DNA of 64,000 nt from Rhodospirillales bacterium. GTDB lineage: Bacteria; Pseudomonadota; Alphaproteobacteria; Rhodospirillales; Shumkoniaceae. Shown here piece after piece: positions 1 to 8,604 of this stretch. The notes below the pieces were generated by a model, which saw only the letters and a list, made by a program, of their open reading frames with translations, was not told the origin of the DNA and ran no database searches. The position numbers were made by a program, and so were the translations under genes. Position 1 is the first letter of the stretch, and each line of letters starts with the position of its first letter. The stretch lies in contig JANQJG010000036.1 in NCBI GenBank assembly GCA_028281785.1, positions 52,135 through 116,134 on the forward strand, in the 5' to 3' direction.

Positions 1-879
1 TACGTCCTGACCGTGCCGGAAGGCGTGGAGATCGAGGCACCGGTGCATGTCGTGTCGGCGTTTGTCCCGGGAACCGACGGCGCGGCCCTGGCCTACCACC
101 CGCGCAATCTGGTCGTTGCCGGGCCGGGCAGCCGCGTCACGATCATTGAGACCCATCTCAGCCTCGTGTCCGATTCTCCCTATTGGGCCAACCCCGTCGG
201 CGAGATCTCCATCGGCCGGGATGCGGAGGTGCGCCATATCAAGATCCAGGAGGAATCCCTGGCCGCGTCCCATCTTGCCTTTACGCGGGCCCATATAGAG
301 GCGGGCGGACATTTCGACAGCTTCGTCATGACCGTCGGCGCGCAGCTCTCGCGCAACGAGATTCAAGTGATTCTGGATGGCGAGAACGGCACCTGCCGGC
401 TCAACGGAGTCTACCTCCTGCGCGGGCGCCAGCACGCAGACACCACCACCTGGATCGACCATGCCAAACCGCATTGCGACAGCGATGAGGTGTATAAGGG
501 TGTGCTCGACGATCGCGCGCACGGCGTTTTCCAGGGCAAGATCACGGTGCGCCGCGACGCCCAGAAGACCAACGGCAATCAGCTCAACCGTACGGTGCTG
601 CTATCCGAGAAGGCCGAGATCGACACCAAGCCGGAGCTTGAGATCTATGCCGATGACGTCAAATGCAGCCACGGCGCGACGGCCGGCGAACTCGACGAGA
701 ACTCGATGTTTTACATGCGATCGCGGGGTATACCTCAAAAGGAAGCACGCACCCTCCTGATACGGTCGTTCGTCGAGGAGACGCTCGAAGAGGTCGCACA
801 AGCGGAAGCACGAACCTATATGGAGAGAAAATTGGAGACATGGCTCCAAAAGCTCCATCGGGAAGGAGACGCCCAATGA
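1..879 (+). CDS. sufD: Fe-S cluster assembly protein SufD (5' partial)
   Basis: SufD is a scaffold subunit of the cytoplasmic SufBCD complex that builds Fe-S clusters from sulfur delivered by SufS. The frame is open from base 1 without a stop, and an in-frame GTG at 13 lies in mid-protein, so the gene starts before the window. The 292 visible residues include the beta-helical core and the C-terminal SufD signature (positions about 660-790: a CSHGAT segment, a tyrosine/arginine stretch reading FYMRSRGIPQ, then a helical tail). The stop overlaps the sufS start (ATGA at 876-879), indicating translational coupling. sufB and sufC presumably lie just upstream, outside the window. The family is clear. 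Confidence 0.95.
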   Translation, partial: YVLTVPEGVEIEAPVHVVSAFVPGTDGAALAYHPRNLVVAGPGSRVTIIETHLSLVSDSPYWANPVGEISIGRDAEVRHIKIQEESLAASHLAFTRAHIEAGGHFDSFVMTVGAQLSRNEIQVILDGENGTCRLNGVYLLRGRQHADTTTWIDHAKPHCDSDEVYKGVLDDRAHGVFQGKITVRRDAQKTNGNQLNRTVLLSEKAEIDTKPELEIYADDVKCSHGATAGELDENSMFYMRSRGIPQKEARTLLIRSFVEETLEEVAQAEARTYMERKLETWLQKLHREGDAQ

Positions 880-2141
880 TCGCAGCAGCCGCCTTGGCGG
901 ATCGGCCCATGGTCAACACATGTCCGGCTTTCGATGCCGATGCCGCCCGGCGAGATTTTCCGATCCTGGCGACCCCCGTGGTCCATGGGCGGGCATTCCT
1001 CGACAGCGCGGCCAGCGCGCAGAAGCCGATTCAGGTGATTGATGCCGTGCGCCGATGCTACGAGGCGGAGTACGCCAATATCCACCGCGGCGTCTACGAG
1101 CTGAGCGCGCTCGCAACGCGTAATTATGATGCCGCGCGCGAGAAGGTGCGGGCTTTCATAAACGCCAAGGAGGCGAGCGAGGTCGTCTTCGTGCGCGGCG
1201 GCACTGAGGGCGTCAACCTGGTGGCCAGCACCTATGGGGAGAAGTTCGTGGGCTGGCGGGACGAGATCATCATCTCCCACCTCGAGCACCATTCTAACAT
1301 CGTGCCTTGGCAGCTCTTGGCCGAGCGCAAGGGTGCGACGATCCGGGTTATTCCCATCAACGACGCCGGCGAACTGATCCTCGAGGAGTACGAAAAGCTC
1401 CTTGGACCACGCACGAAAGTGGTTGCGGTGACCCATGCCTCCAATGCCTTGGGTACGATCGTTCCGGTGAAGGAAATCACCGCGATGGCCCATGAACACG
1501 GCGCGGCCGTCCTGGTCGACGGCTGCCAGGCGGCGCCGCACATGCCCATCGATGTGCAGGAGATGGATTGCGACTTCTATGTCTTTTCCGGCCACAAGGT
1601 CTATGGGCCGAGCGGCATCGGCGCTTTGTATGGCAAGAAGGCCCTTCTCGAAGACATGCCGCCTTGGCAGGGCGGCGGCGACATGATCGACAGCGTCACC
1701 TTCGAGAAGACGACCTATGCGCCGCCGCCGGCGAAGTTCGAGGCCGGCACGCCGCATATTTCTGGAGCGACCGGCCTGGCCGCTGCTCTCGACTACGTCA
1801 GCAGCCATGGCCTCGACCGCATTGCCGCCCATGAAAAGAACCTGCTTGCGGAGGCGACCGAACGGTTGAGGCAATTCAACGGTATTCGCATCTTCGGGGA
1901 GGCCCGGCAAAAGGCGGCGATTCTCTCGTTTCTGATCGACGATATTCATCCCCACGACGTGGGAACCATCGCCGACCAGATGGGCGTCGCGGTGCGCGCG
2001 GGCCATCATTGCGCGCAGCCGGTAATGCAGCGCTATGATATTCCGGGGACGGTGCGCGCATCCTTCGGTCTGTACAACACATCGGGGGACATCGACCTGC
2101 TCGTCAACTCGGTGCGCAAAGCGAAGGAGATTTTTGGGTGA
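876..2141 (+). CDS. sufS: Cysteine desulfurase SufS
   Basis: SufS is a PLP-dependent class V aminotransferase-fold enzyme that takes sulfur from L-cysteine as a persulfide and passes it to the SUF scaffold through SufU. The 421-residue protein matches family length. The PLP lysine is K241 in FSGHKVYG, and the catalytic cysteine is C379 in AGHHCAQP. Both are offset equally from the usual SufS numbering, so the active site is intact. I chose the ATG at 876 because it overlaps the sufD stop and follows GGAAGGAG at 861-868. An ATG at 909 would give a more typical N-terminus and is a possible alternative. It is co-transcribed with sufD and sufU. Confidence 0.96.
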   Translation: MIAAAALADRPMVNTCPAFDADAARRDFPILATPVVHGRAFLDSAASAQKPIQVIDAVRRCYEAEYANIHRGVYELSALATRNYDAAREKVRAFINAKEASEVVFVRGGTEGVNLVASTYGEKFVGWRDEIIISHLEHHSNIVPWQLLAERKGATIRVIPINDAGELILEEYEKLLGPRTKVVAVTHASNALGTIVPVKEITAMAHEHGAAVLVDGCQAAPHMPIDVQEMDCDFYVFSGHKVYGPSGIGALYGKKALLEDMPPWQGGGDMIDSVTFEKTTYAPPPAKFEAGTPHISGATGLAAALDYVSSHGLDRIAAHEKNLLAEATERLRQFNGIRIFGEARQKAAILSFLIDDIHPHDVGTIADQMGVAVRAGHHCAQPVMQRYDIPGTVRASFGLYNTSGDIDLLVNSVRKAKEIFG

Positions 2142-2614
2142 CCTTCGAGCTGCGGGAACTCTATCAGGAGGTCATACTCGATCACGGCCGAGCCCCGCGC
2201 AATTTCGGCAAGCCAGACCGTGTCAGCCATGAAGCGCACGGCAACAACCCGCTCTGCGGAGACAAGGTGACGATCTATCTCCAGGTCGACGACGGCGTCG
2301 TGAAGGACATCGGCTTCGAGGGGCAGGGCTGTGCCATTTCGACGGCGTCCACCTCGATGATGACGGAGGTTCTCAAAGGTAAGACGCTGGACGAGGCGCA
2401 CACGCTATTCCACCGGTTCCACGCCCTTGTGACGGGCTGCGACGAGAGCACGGACGGCGAGGACGATCCGAACCTGGACTGCGAGGCGCTCGAAAGGCTC
2501 AGCGTGCTCTCGGGGGTGCGAGAGTTCCCTATGCGCGTGAAGTGCGCGACGCTGTGCTGGCATACGATGGAAGCGGCGGTCAAAGGGCATGGCGAGCCCG
2601 TGACATCGGAATAG
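2138..2614 (+). CDS. sufU: SUF sulfur-transfer protein SufU (NifU/IscU-like)
   Basis: SufU is a small zinc-dependent sulfurtransferase that accepts persulfide sulfur from SufS. The 158-residue protein keeps the three conserved cysteines: C40 in NPLCGDK with its following aspartate, C65 in GQGCAIS, and C136 in RVKCATLCW. The insert between C65 and C136 is characteristic of SufU as opposed to IscU. The GTG start overlaps the sufS stop (GTGA at 2138-2141), so expression is probably coupled. Using SufU, not SufE, as the SufS partner fits the rest of the operon. The family is clear; the zinc-transfer role is inferred from homologues. Confidence 0.93.
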   Translation: MTFELRELYQEVILDHGRAPRNFGKPDRVSHEAHGNNPLCGDKVTIYLQVDDGVVKDIGFEGQGCAISTASTSMMTEVLKGKTLDEAHTLFHRFHALVTGCDESTDGEDDPNLDCEALERLSVLSGVREFPMRVKCATLCWHTMEAAVKGHGEPVTSE

Positions 2615-2642
2615 GCCCGCATCAAGGAACTTCGAGGAAAGC

Positions 2643-3041
2643 ATGAGCGATTTCGTCTTCGACAAGGGTGAAACCTCGCGGATCGAACAGCCGGACACTT
2701 CGGCATCAGCCGGCACGGACACCGGCGGCGCGGGTGGGTTGGGAGAGCGCATCGTCGAGGCGCTGCGCACCGTTTATGACCCCGAGATCCCGGTGAATAT
2801 TTACGAGTTGGGCTTGATTTACCGAATCGACATCGCACCCGATCAGGATGCGGTGGAGATCGACATGACCCTGACGGCGCCTGGCTGCCCCGTGGCCGGG
2901 AGCATGCCGGGAATGGTTGAACACGCCGTGCGCGGGGCGATTCCCGAGCTCAAGGATGTGACGGTGGAGCTCGTATGGGACCCGCCCTGGACACCGGACC
3001 GGCTGTCGGAGGCCGCGCGTCTCGAACTGGGTATGTTTTGA
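2643..3041 (+). CDS. sufT: SUF-associated protein SufT (MIP18/DUF59 family)
   Basis: This is a DUF59/MIP18-family protein of the SufT type, implicated in Fe-S cluster maturation or carriage. The first 35 residues are low-complexity. The domain then shows DPEIPVNIYELGLIY at about 46-60, the conserved cysteine C82 in TAPGCPVA, and the WDPPWTPDRLSE segment near the end. Family length is usual (132 residues). The ATG follows GAGGAAAGC, 28 bases after sufU, in the same operon. Its exact step in cluster assembly is not settled, so I infer only participation in Fe-S maturation under high demand. Confidence 0.92.
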   Translation: MSDFVFDKGETSRIEQPDTSASAGTDTGGAGGLGERIVEALRTVYDPEIPVNIYELGLIYRIDIAPDQDAVEIDMTLTAPGCPVAGSMPGMVEHAVRGAIPELKDVTVELVWDPPWTPDRLSEAARLELGMF

Positions 3042-3054
3042 CGGAGGCCATGAC

Positions 3055-3399
3055 GTGACGATCCCGCGACCTCAAGTCATCACGATGACCGACGCCGCCG
3101 TCGAGCGCGTGCGTTTTCTGCTTTCGAAACAGAACGATAGGCAAGGAGCCCTACGCATCGGCGTCAAGGCGAGGGGTTGCTCGGGCATGTCCTACCACAT
3201 CGAGTTTGCGGCCGCGCCAAACCCCCATGACGAGATGGTGGAGGCGGACGGGGTCACCGTTTATGTCGACCCGCAGGCAACGCTCTATCTCCTCGGCAGT
3301 CAAATGGACTATGTCGAGGACAAGCTGCAATCGGGCTTCGTGTTCAACAATCCCAATGAAAAAGCGCGCTGTGGTTGCGGCGAGTCTTTTCAAGTCTAG
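3055..3399 (+). CDS. sufA: A-type Fe-S carrier SufA/IscA family
   Basis: A-type carriers receive Fe-S clusters from the SufBCD scaffold and deliver them to apo-proteins. The 114-residue protein has the three invariant cysteines of the HesB/IscA fold: C42 in RGCSGMSY and C106/C108 in the C-terminal RCGCGESF motif. The GTG start at 3055 is supported by GGAGG at 3043-3047, only 13 bases after the sufT stop. SufA and IscA cannot be separated reliably by sequence alone. The SUF context makes SufA the natural name. Confidence 0.92.
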   Translation: MTIPRPQVITMTDAAVERVRFLLSKQNDRQGALRIGVKARGCSGMSYHIEFAAAPNPHDEMVEADGVTVYVDPQATLYLLGSQMDYVEDKLQSGFVFNNPNEKARCGCGESFQV

Positions 3400-3443
3400 G
3401 TCTTTCCGGGTCGCGTCCGGGTCTCGATGGAGTGGAACTGGCG

Positions 3444-3782
3444 ATGAGCGAAAACATGGTATTCGAGCGCATCCGCAAGGAAATCGACGACAACGATGTC
3501 GTGTTGTTCATGAAGGGCACGCCGCTGGCGCCGCAATGCGGCTTCTCGGCCCAGGTCGTGCAGGGCCTGGACTATCTGGGTGTGAAGTACAAGGGTGTCG
3601 ATGTCCTGGCGGATCCTGAGCTGCGGCAGAACATCAAATCCTTCAGCAATTGGCCGACCATCCCCCAGCTCTATGTGAAGGGCGAATTCGTGGGCGGTTG
3701 TGACATTTTCCGGGAGATGTTCCAGAGCGGAGAAATACAGACCTTCTTCGCGGACAAAGGCATACAGGTCCGGGCCGCCTGA
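3444..3782 (+). CDS. grxD: CGFS monothiol glutaredoxin (Grx4 family)
   Basis: This is a monothiol glutaredoxin that binds and transfers [2Fe-2S] clusters with glutathione. The 112-residue protein carries the class-defining CGFS motif at residues 32-35, the WPTIPQLYVKGEF cis-proline segment, and GGCDI near the glutathione site. The start ATG at 3444 gives the standard N-terminus; the open frame extends upstream over the sufA tail without support. It follows sufA directly and probably belongs to the SUF transcription unit, which makes functional sense as a cluster carrier. Confidence 0.95.
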   Translation: MSENMVFERIRKEIDDNDVVLFMKGTPLAPQCGFSAQVVQGLDYLGVKYKGVDVLADPELRQNIKSFSNWPTIPQLYVKGEFVGGCDIFREMFQSGEIQTFFADKGIQVRAA

Positions 3783-3820
3783 GGACGGGGCAAAGGGTGA
3801 AACGCCCGGTAAGCCCCCTA

Positions 3821-3850
3821 TTGACTTTCGACGACCATCGACCGACATAG
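3821..3850 (+). promoter_or_regulatory. Possible sigma-70-type promoter upstream of the Hsp20 gene
   Basis: TTGACT at 3821-3826 and ACATAG at 3845-3850 are separated by 18 bases, in the 166-base gap between grxD and the small heat-shock gene. The -35 element is good and the -10 element is weak. I found no convincing heat-shock sigma-32 -10 element (CCCAT type) in this gap, so heat control is not shown by the DNA. Confidence 0.35.
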
Positions 3851-3948
3851 GTGGTGGTCGGGCGGTGCTGGTTTGACCGCCGACCGGGCGCCTCGACGAG
3901 GGCCCATTTAAAGACGTCGTCGCTCAACCTCGGCAAGGAGGGCACGTC

Positions 3949-4422
3949 ATGGCTCGCCTCTCTGTCTTCGACAGCCCGCTGCTCCTGGGGTTCGATCATT
4001 TCGAACGCGTGCTCGACCGCGTCGCGAAGTCATCCCACGACGGCTATCCTCCGTATAACATCGAGCAGGTAGAGGAAAACCAGCTGAGGATCACCCTGGC
4101 GGTGGCAGGATTTTCCATGGACGATCTGGCGGTGTCGATCGAGGACAACCAACTCATCATTCGCGGACGAAGCGGCGAGGACGACGGCGGGCGCATATTC
4201 CTTCATCGCGGAATCGCCTCGCGCCAGTTTCAGCGCAGCTTCGTTCTCGCTGAGGGTATCGAGGTCAAGGGCGCCAGCCTCGATAATGGCCTTCTGCACA
4301 TCGACATCGAGCGCGTGATGCCGGAACCGCGAGCGCGAACCGTCAAGATCGAGGCCGGATCTGGAAATCGTCGTTCGTCGGACAAGCAGACAAAGTCCAT
4401 CGAGATGAAGTCGGACGTTTGA
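3949..4422 (+). CDS. Small heat-shock protein, Hsp20/alpha-crystallin family (IbpA-like)
   Basis: This is an ATP-independent holdase chaperone that binds unfolding proteins and passes them to DnaK/ClpB. The protein has 157 residues. The alpha-crystallin domain spans about residues 33-130, with the FSMDDLAVSIEDNQLIIRG strand region and the closing A-x3-NG-x-L signature at about 109-118. N- and C-terminal tails are short, and the lysine/serine-rich tail is unremarkable. GGCAAGGAGGG upstream is a strong ribosome site. The DUF1150 gene that follows is a recurrent alphaproteobacterial neighbour of such Hsp20 genes. Confidence 0.93.
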   Translation: MARLSVFDSPLLLGFDHFERVLDRVAKSSHDGYPPYNIEQVEENQLRITLAVAGFSMDDLAVSIEDNQLIIRGRSGEDDGGRIFLHRGIASRQFQRSFVLAEGIEVKGASLDNGLLHIDIERVMPEPRARTVKIEAGSGNRRSSDKQTKSIEMKSDV

Positions 4423-4493
4423 GCACTAATCCACGTTCAGCCATTCACCGAAAGGCGCGCTTGAGCCTTGAAGGCGCTTGAGGGAGATAAGCA

Positions 4494-4739
4494 GTGACCG
4501 ATAATCCCAACCATCCCAACAATGCCGACGATCGGCTGGTCCCGCCCAACCTGTCCGCGAGGGAACTGAACGCCCTCGGGCTCGAGCAGGTGGCCTACAT
4601 CAAGCCGATCTCCAGCCACGGCACCCGCGCCTACGCCATTCATGCCGCCGACGGAAGCCAGCTCGCCGTCGTTCCCAACCGGGCTATCGCCCTGGCGACG
4701 GTTCGACAAAACGATCTCGACCCCGTAAGCGTCCACTGA
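4494..4739 (+). CDS. DUF1150 family protein
   Basis: This 81-residue protein has the DUF1150 pattern: a helical SARELNALGLEQVAYIKPI segment followed by a short beta region reading AIHAADGSQLAVV. The family is essentially alphaproteobacterial and commonly sits after an Hsp20 gene, as here with a 71-base gap. No catalytic residues are evident, and its function is unknown. The GTG start at 4494 follows GAGGGAGATAAGCA. Co-expression with the chaperone is an inference from spacing. Confidence 0.85.
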   Translation: MTDNPNHPNNADDRLVPPNLSARELNALGLEQVAYIKPISSHGTRAYAIHAADGSQLAVVPNRAIALATVRQNDLDPVSVH

Positions 4740-4910
4740 CACCGCAAGGGGCGAAATCACCCGCAACATTCGCAGCTTTATATTAATTCGGATCGTTTCG
4801 TTTCGAAAAAAGATCGCGGAATTTCCCTGCCCCGCTCGCAATTGGGTTTGTCGAGGTAACCTCGGACGCGCGCAGTTTTGGGCGTGCGGTTTAGGAATCT
4901 CGCCAACGCG

Positions 4911-5372
4911 TCAGGCCGCGCGCGCTTCCGACTGTGTAAGAAGGGCGTACAGGGCCTCGGCGCCATCCGTGCCTCTCAGCTTTTCGCATTCGGACTTGTC
5001 GCGGAGCAGCCGCGATACACGGGCAAGCGCCTTGAGATGATCTGCGCCGGCCGATTCCGGAGCGAGCAGGAGAAAGATGAGGTCTACGGGCTGATCGTCG
5101 ATGGCGTCGAAGTTGATCGGTGTATCAAGGCGAGCGAACAGCCCATGCAGACGTTCCAGATTGGGAAGCTTGCCGTGGGGGATGGCGATCCCGTTGCCGA
5201 CGCCGGTTGTGCCCAGTCTTTCGCGCTCCAGCAAGACGTCGAAGATGGCTCGTTCATGCACCCCCGTGATCTCCGCAGCCCGTTTGGCGAGTTCTTGAAG
5301 CGCCTGCTTTTTGCTCGTGGCCCGAAGGTGGGGAATGACGCTTTCGGGCGTGAGCAGATCGACGATTTCCAT
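4911..5372 (-). CDS. ptsN: PTS EIIA-Ntr regulatory protein PtsN
   Basis: This is the phosphocarrier EIIA of the nitrogen-related PTS, a regulatory protein rather than a sugar transporter component; in relatives it affects potassium uptake and stress signalling. The 153-residue protein matches family length, and the phosphorylated histidine is H66 in GIAIPHGKLP. It lies 9 bases after hpf and in the same rpoN-hpf-ptsN block that recurs in proteobacteria. The 3' end is followed by about 170 bases of convergent gap before the DUF1150 stop, in which I see no clear terminator. Confidence 0.95.
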   Translation of the reverse strand: MEIVDLLTPESVIPHLRATSKKQALQELAKRAAEITGVHERAIFDVLLERERLGTTGVGNGIAIPHGKLPNLERLHGLFARLDTPINFDAIDDQPVDLIFLLLAPESAGADHLKALARVSRLLRDKSECEKLRGTDGAEALYALLTQSEARAA

Positions 5373-5381
5373 GATGGTATC

Positions 5382-5963
5382 TCAGCCCTCCCGGGTTCCG
5401 CGAGGATCGATCCAACCGATGTGGCCATCGTTCCTGCGGTAAACCACGTTCAGCCCGCCATGAGCACGATTGCGGAACATCATGACAGGCGAGTCCGCAA
5501 GGTCCATGCGCATAACGGCTTCACTTACGGTCAGCGTGTCGATTTCCGCGGTCATCTCGGCAATCACCGCAGGCTGGCCGTCCTGAGGTACCTCGTCGTC
5601 CTCGTGCTCCGGTGCAAGCACATATTGCTGAGCGGACAACACTTCCTCGGTCTCGGCGCCCCGGCCCTTGTGGTGGTCCCGCAGGCGCCGCTTGTAGCGG
5701 CGCAGACGCTTGCTGATACGCGACAACGCGGCATCGAAGGCCGCGTATATCTCGTCGGCGGTTGCGCCACCTTGCATGACCAAGCCACGCCCCGCATGTA
5801 CGGTAATCTCCGAGCGGTACATATGGGCTTCCCGCGAAAAGATGACGGTCGCCAGCAGGGCACGATCGAAGAACTTGGTTACGTCGGCGACGAGGTTACC
5901 CTCCACATGGGCCCGCAAGGCCTCGCCGACATTCAGATTTTTGCCTTTGACGGTGATATCCAT
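5382..5963 (-). CDS. hpf: Ribosome hibernation-promoting factor, long form (HPF)
   Basis: Long HPF blocks the decoding centre of idle ribosomes and dimerises them into 100S particles through its C-terminal domain. The 193-residue protein has the N-terminal ribosome-binding domain (starting MDITVKGKNLNVG, about 1-105), a charged linker, and the C-terminal dimerisation domain (about 140-193, with SPVMMFRNRAHGGLNVVYRR). The start at 5963 is fixed by the conserved N-terminus; an upstream in-frame extension of 39 codons is not homologous. The gene sits between rpoN and ptsN. Confidence 0.95.
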   Translation of the reverse strand: MDITVKGKNLNVGEALRAHVEGNLVADVTKFFDRALLATVIFSREAHMYRSEITVHAGRGLVMQGGATADEIYAAFDAALSRISKRLRRYKRRLRDHHKGRGAETEEVLSAQQYVLAPEHEDDEVPQDGQPAVIAEMTAEIDTLTVSEAVMRMDLADSPVMMFRNRAHGGLNVVYRRNDGHIGWIDPRGTREG

Positions 5964-6146
5964 GAAAAAAGCTGTCCTGCCGTAAAAGGGCTCACAGCCT
6001 TCCGATCGCTGCACATTTTCAGATATGTCCAGATCGCTGGGGCAGCAATGTCTGCGCTTATCCCGCGCGGCCTCCAACAAAGGTCCGGAAGGTAGTGGCC
6101 GGAGATGGCGGTGTCAATAGATGGTACCCCCAAACTCCCACGGGTC

Positions 6147-6182
6147 AGAGCATTTCTCGACCGTGTTGGCGAGAATTGCTCT
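6147..6182. repeat. 13-bp inverted repeat overlapping the rpoN stop codon
   Basis: AGAGCATTTCTCG (6147-6159) and CGAGAATTGCTCT (6170-6182) form a hairpin with 12 of 13 pairs and a 10-base loop. The rpoN stop (6181-6183) lies in one arm. There is no T-run, so it is not a classical terminator. It could stabilise the 3' end of the rpoN message or be a REP-like element. Two other AGAGCA-starting stretches (near 16013 and 42475) also sit at or near the 3' side of genes. Confidence 0.6.
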
Positions 6183-7710
6183 AGATCCTGCTCCTCTTTT
6201 GTCGCCGGCGCTGTACCGACGACGGAATTCCAAGTGATTCCCGATACTTAGCCACGGTACGGCGGGCGATGTCCACGCCTTCGCGCGCCAGCAATTCGAC
6301 AATCTTGTCGTCGGATAAAACGGCGTCGGCCGGCTCGTCCTCGGTCAGAACCTTGATTCGGTGGCGTACCGATTCGGCGGCGTACGCCTCGCCTCCCGAT
6401 GCACTCGCGATCGCAGGTGAAAAAAAGTACTTCAGCTCATAGATCCCTCTTGGCGTCGCGATGTACTTGTTCGAGGTCACCCGGCTGACCGTGCTCTCAT
6501 GCATTTCGATCGCCTGGGCGATGTCCCGCAGCACCAGGGGGCGCAGCGCCTCGACACCGTGGCGGAAAAAGCCGTCCTGCTGACGCACGATGTCCCGGGC
6601 GACCTTCAGAATCGTCGTCGCCCGCTGATGCAAAGCCTTGACGAGCCAGTTGGCCGATTGCAGGCATTCATCCACGTAGTGCCGTTCTTCCCGATTCCGG
6701 GCCGCCTGGCGGACTTCGGCATGATAGCGGTTGTTGATCAAAACCCTCGGCAACGTCTCGGGGTTCAGCTCCACGATCCAGCCGCCACCCGACTGCGCGC
6801 GCATCAGCACGTCGGGCGTGATCGGCTGCACCACGCTCCGGTCGAACGCCAGGGCGGGTTTGGGATCAAGGGCCCGAACCTCGGCCACCATTTCGGCGAG
6901 ATCATCGTCGTCGACCCCGCACAAGGCGCGCAACTCGTCGATTTCGCGCCGGGCCAGCAGGTCCAGATGGTCGAGCAGGGCCTGCATGGCGGGATCCAGT
7001 CGATTGAGATCCCGCAGCTGCAGGGCCAGGCACTCGGCCAGCGAGCGGGCAAAAATCCCGGACGGCGTAAACTGCTGGAGCCGGGACAAGGTCGCTTCGA
7101 CCCGCGCCAAGTCGCATCCGAGCATGTCCGCAACCGGTGTCAAATCGGCGGAAAGATACCCCGCTTCGTCCAACCGATCGATCAAATGCAGGCCGATCAA
7201 TCGGTCCGCCGGGTCGGCCAACTCCATGTTGAGCTGTCGCGTCAGATGCTCGGTGAGCGTCTCCTCCCGGGAGAGGGTCAGTTCGAGATCGGCCTGCGGA
7301 GCCTCGAAGTCACGGCGGCCGCCTTGCCCCCAGTCGCCGATTGTCTGCTCCGGCGCCCCGGCGGCATCGGCCGGGCTGTCGTTGTTCCAGACGTTTTCGT
7401 AGTCGGCATCCAGGTCTTCCGTCAGGTTTGGCTGATCCGCCGTGGCCTCGAAGTCCACGCTGGACAAAAGATCGGCCTCCGTGGAGCCGCCATCCGCGGC
7501 TGCTCCGTCCTCTGGTCCATCCCACTCATCGGCCGGGTCAAAGCCGTCCGCGTCCTCCCGCTCGAGCAGGGGGTTGCTGGCCAGCTCCTGCTCCACATAG
7601 GCATCCAGTTCGACGCTCGACAACTGCAGCAGCTTGATGGCCTGCTGGAGTTGCGGCGTCATGACCAGGGATTGGCTCTGCCGGAGTTCCAGACGCGGGG
7701 TCAGGGCCAT
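6181..7710 (-). CDS. rpoN: RNA polymerase sigma-54 factor RpoN
   Basis: Sigma-54 directs RNA polymerase to -24/-12 promoters and needs AAA+ activators. The 509-residue protein shows the N-terminal activator-responsive region (QSQSLVMTPQLQQAIKLLQ at about 12-30), an acidic alanine-rich region II (about 50-130), the core-binding and DNA-binding domains, and the RpoN box ARRTVAKYRE at 482-491. It lies downstream of lptB, a widespread order. Its activity is relevant within this window because the psp operon has a near-perfect sigma-54 promoter at 31024-31040 and a PspF activator. Confidence 0.97.
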   Translation of the reverse strand: MALTPRLELRQSQSLVMTPQLQQAIKLLQLSSVELDAYVEQELASNPLLEREDADGFDPADEWDGPEDGAAADGGSTEADLLSSVDFEATADQPNLTEDLDADYENVWNNDSPADAAGAPEQTIGDWGQGGRRDFEAPQADLELTLSREETLTEHLTRQLNMELADPADRLIGLHLIDRLDEAGYLSADLTPVADMLGCDLARVEATLSRLQQFTPSGIFARSLAECLALQLRDLNRLDPAMQALLDHLDLLARREIDELRALCGVDDDDLAEMVAEVRALDPKPALAFDRSVVQPITPDVLMRAQSGGGWIVELNPETLPRVLINNRYHAEVRQAARNREERHYVDECLQSANWLVKALHQRATTILKVARDIVRQQDGFFRHGVEALRPLVLRDIAQAIEMHESTVSRVTSNKYIATPRGIYELKYFFSPAIASASGGEAYAAESVRHRIKVLTEDEPADAVLSDDKIVELLAREGVDIARRTVAKYRESLGIPSSVQRRRQKRSRI

Positions 7711-7794
7711 TCCGCCCTCCCACCCAGGCGGACGCGGGCTTGCGCCCGATCCGAAGGCCGGCTCCGATGCGACCGGGGAAAAACAGATTGGGGT

Positions 7795-8598
7795 TTAAAG
7801 ACTGAAACGATCGCCCAGGTAGACACGCCTGACGTCCTCGTTTCCCACGATGTCCGAGGGCGTGCCCTCCATCAGCACCATGCCGTCATGAATGATATAG
7901 GCACGATCGATGACATCCAGGGTTTCCCGAACGTTGTGATCGGTGATCAAAACGCCGATCCCGCGGTCCTTGAGATGTGACACCATGTCGCGGAGATCAC
8001 CGACGGCGATCGGGTCGATACCGGCGAACGGTTCGTCGAGGAGGACGAAGTGAGGGTCCGTGGCCAGCGTCCGCGCGATCTCGACCCGGCGCCTCTCGCC
8101 GCCCGAAAGGGCCAGGGCCGGCGCGCGCCGCAGATGGGTGATCGAGAATTCGGCGAGAAGGGAGTCGAGGATGGCCTCGCGCCGTTCGCGAGATTTCACG
8201 ACGACCTCGAGCACCGCCCGGATGTTGTTTTCGACCGTTAGGCCGCGAAAGATCGAAGCTTCCTGCGGCAGATAGCCGATCCCAAGGCGCGCTCGGCGGT
8301 ACATGGGCAGACCGGTCAGATCCTGGCCGTCCAGCAGAATGCGCCCATGATCCGGCGAAAGCAGCCCGATGATCATGTAAAAGCAGGTGGTCTTCCCCGC
8401 GCCGTTCGGTCCCAGCAGGCCGACGACCTCGCCGCGTTGCATATGGAGGCTGACGCCGCGAACGACGGGACGCTTCTTGAAGCGCTTGCCCAGATTCTGG
8501 GAAACCAAACCGTGGGTCAGCGCGACCAGGCGCGGACGCTGACCAGCGTTCGGCGACGCGCCATCGGCTTTGCCGGGAAATGATGTGAGCGCGTCCAT
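7795..8598 (-). CDS. lptB: LPS export ABC transporter ATPase LptB
   Basis: LptB is the cytoplasmic ATPase that powers LptFG-LptC-LptA transport of lipopolysaccharide to the outer membrane. The 267-residue protein has Walker [10 protein letters not shown] at 63-71, the [14 protein letters not shown] signature, and Walker [13 protein letters not shown]. About 30 extra N-terminal residues precede the usual LptB start, a common alphaproteobacterial variation. It begins 6 bases after the lptA stop. LptF and LptG are not in the window. Confidence 0.95.
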   Translation of the reverse strand: MDALTSFPGKADGASPNAGQRPRLVALTHGLVSQNLGKRFKKRPVVRGVSLHMQRGEVVGLLGPNGAGKTTCFYMIIGLLSPDHGRILLDGQDLTGLPMYRRARLGIGYLPQEASIFRGLTVENNIRAVLEVVVKSRERREAILDSLLAEFSITHLRRAPALALSGGERRRVEIARTLATDPHFVLLDEPFAGIDPIAVGDLRDMVSHLKDRGIGVLITDHNVRETLDVIDRAYIIHDGMVLMEGTPSDIVGNEDVRRVYLGDRFSL

Positions 8599-8604
8599 TC
8601 TCGA

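Noticed and set aside
3783..3948. Sigma-32 heat-shock promoter or ROSE thermometer before Hsp20
   Set aside because: No convincing CCCAT-type -10 element, and no ROSE-like pairing over the ribosome site could be recognised by eye.
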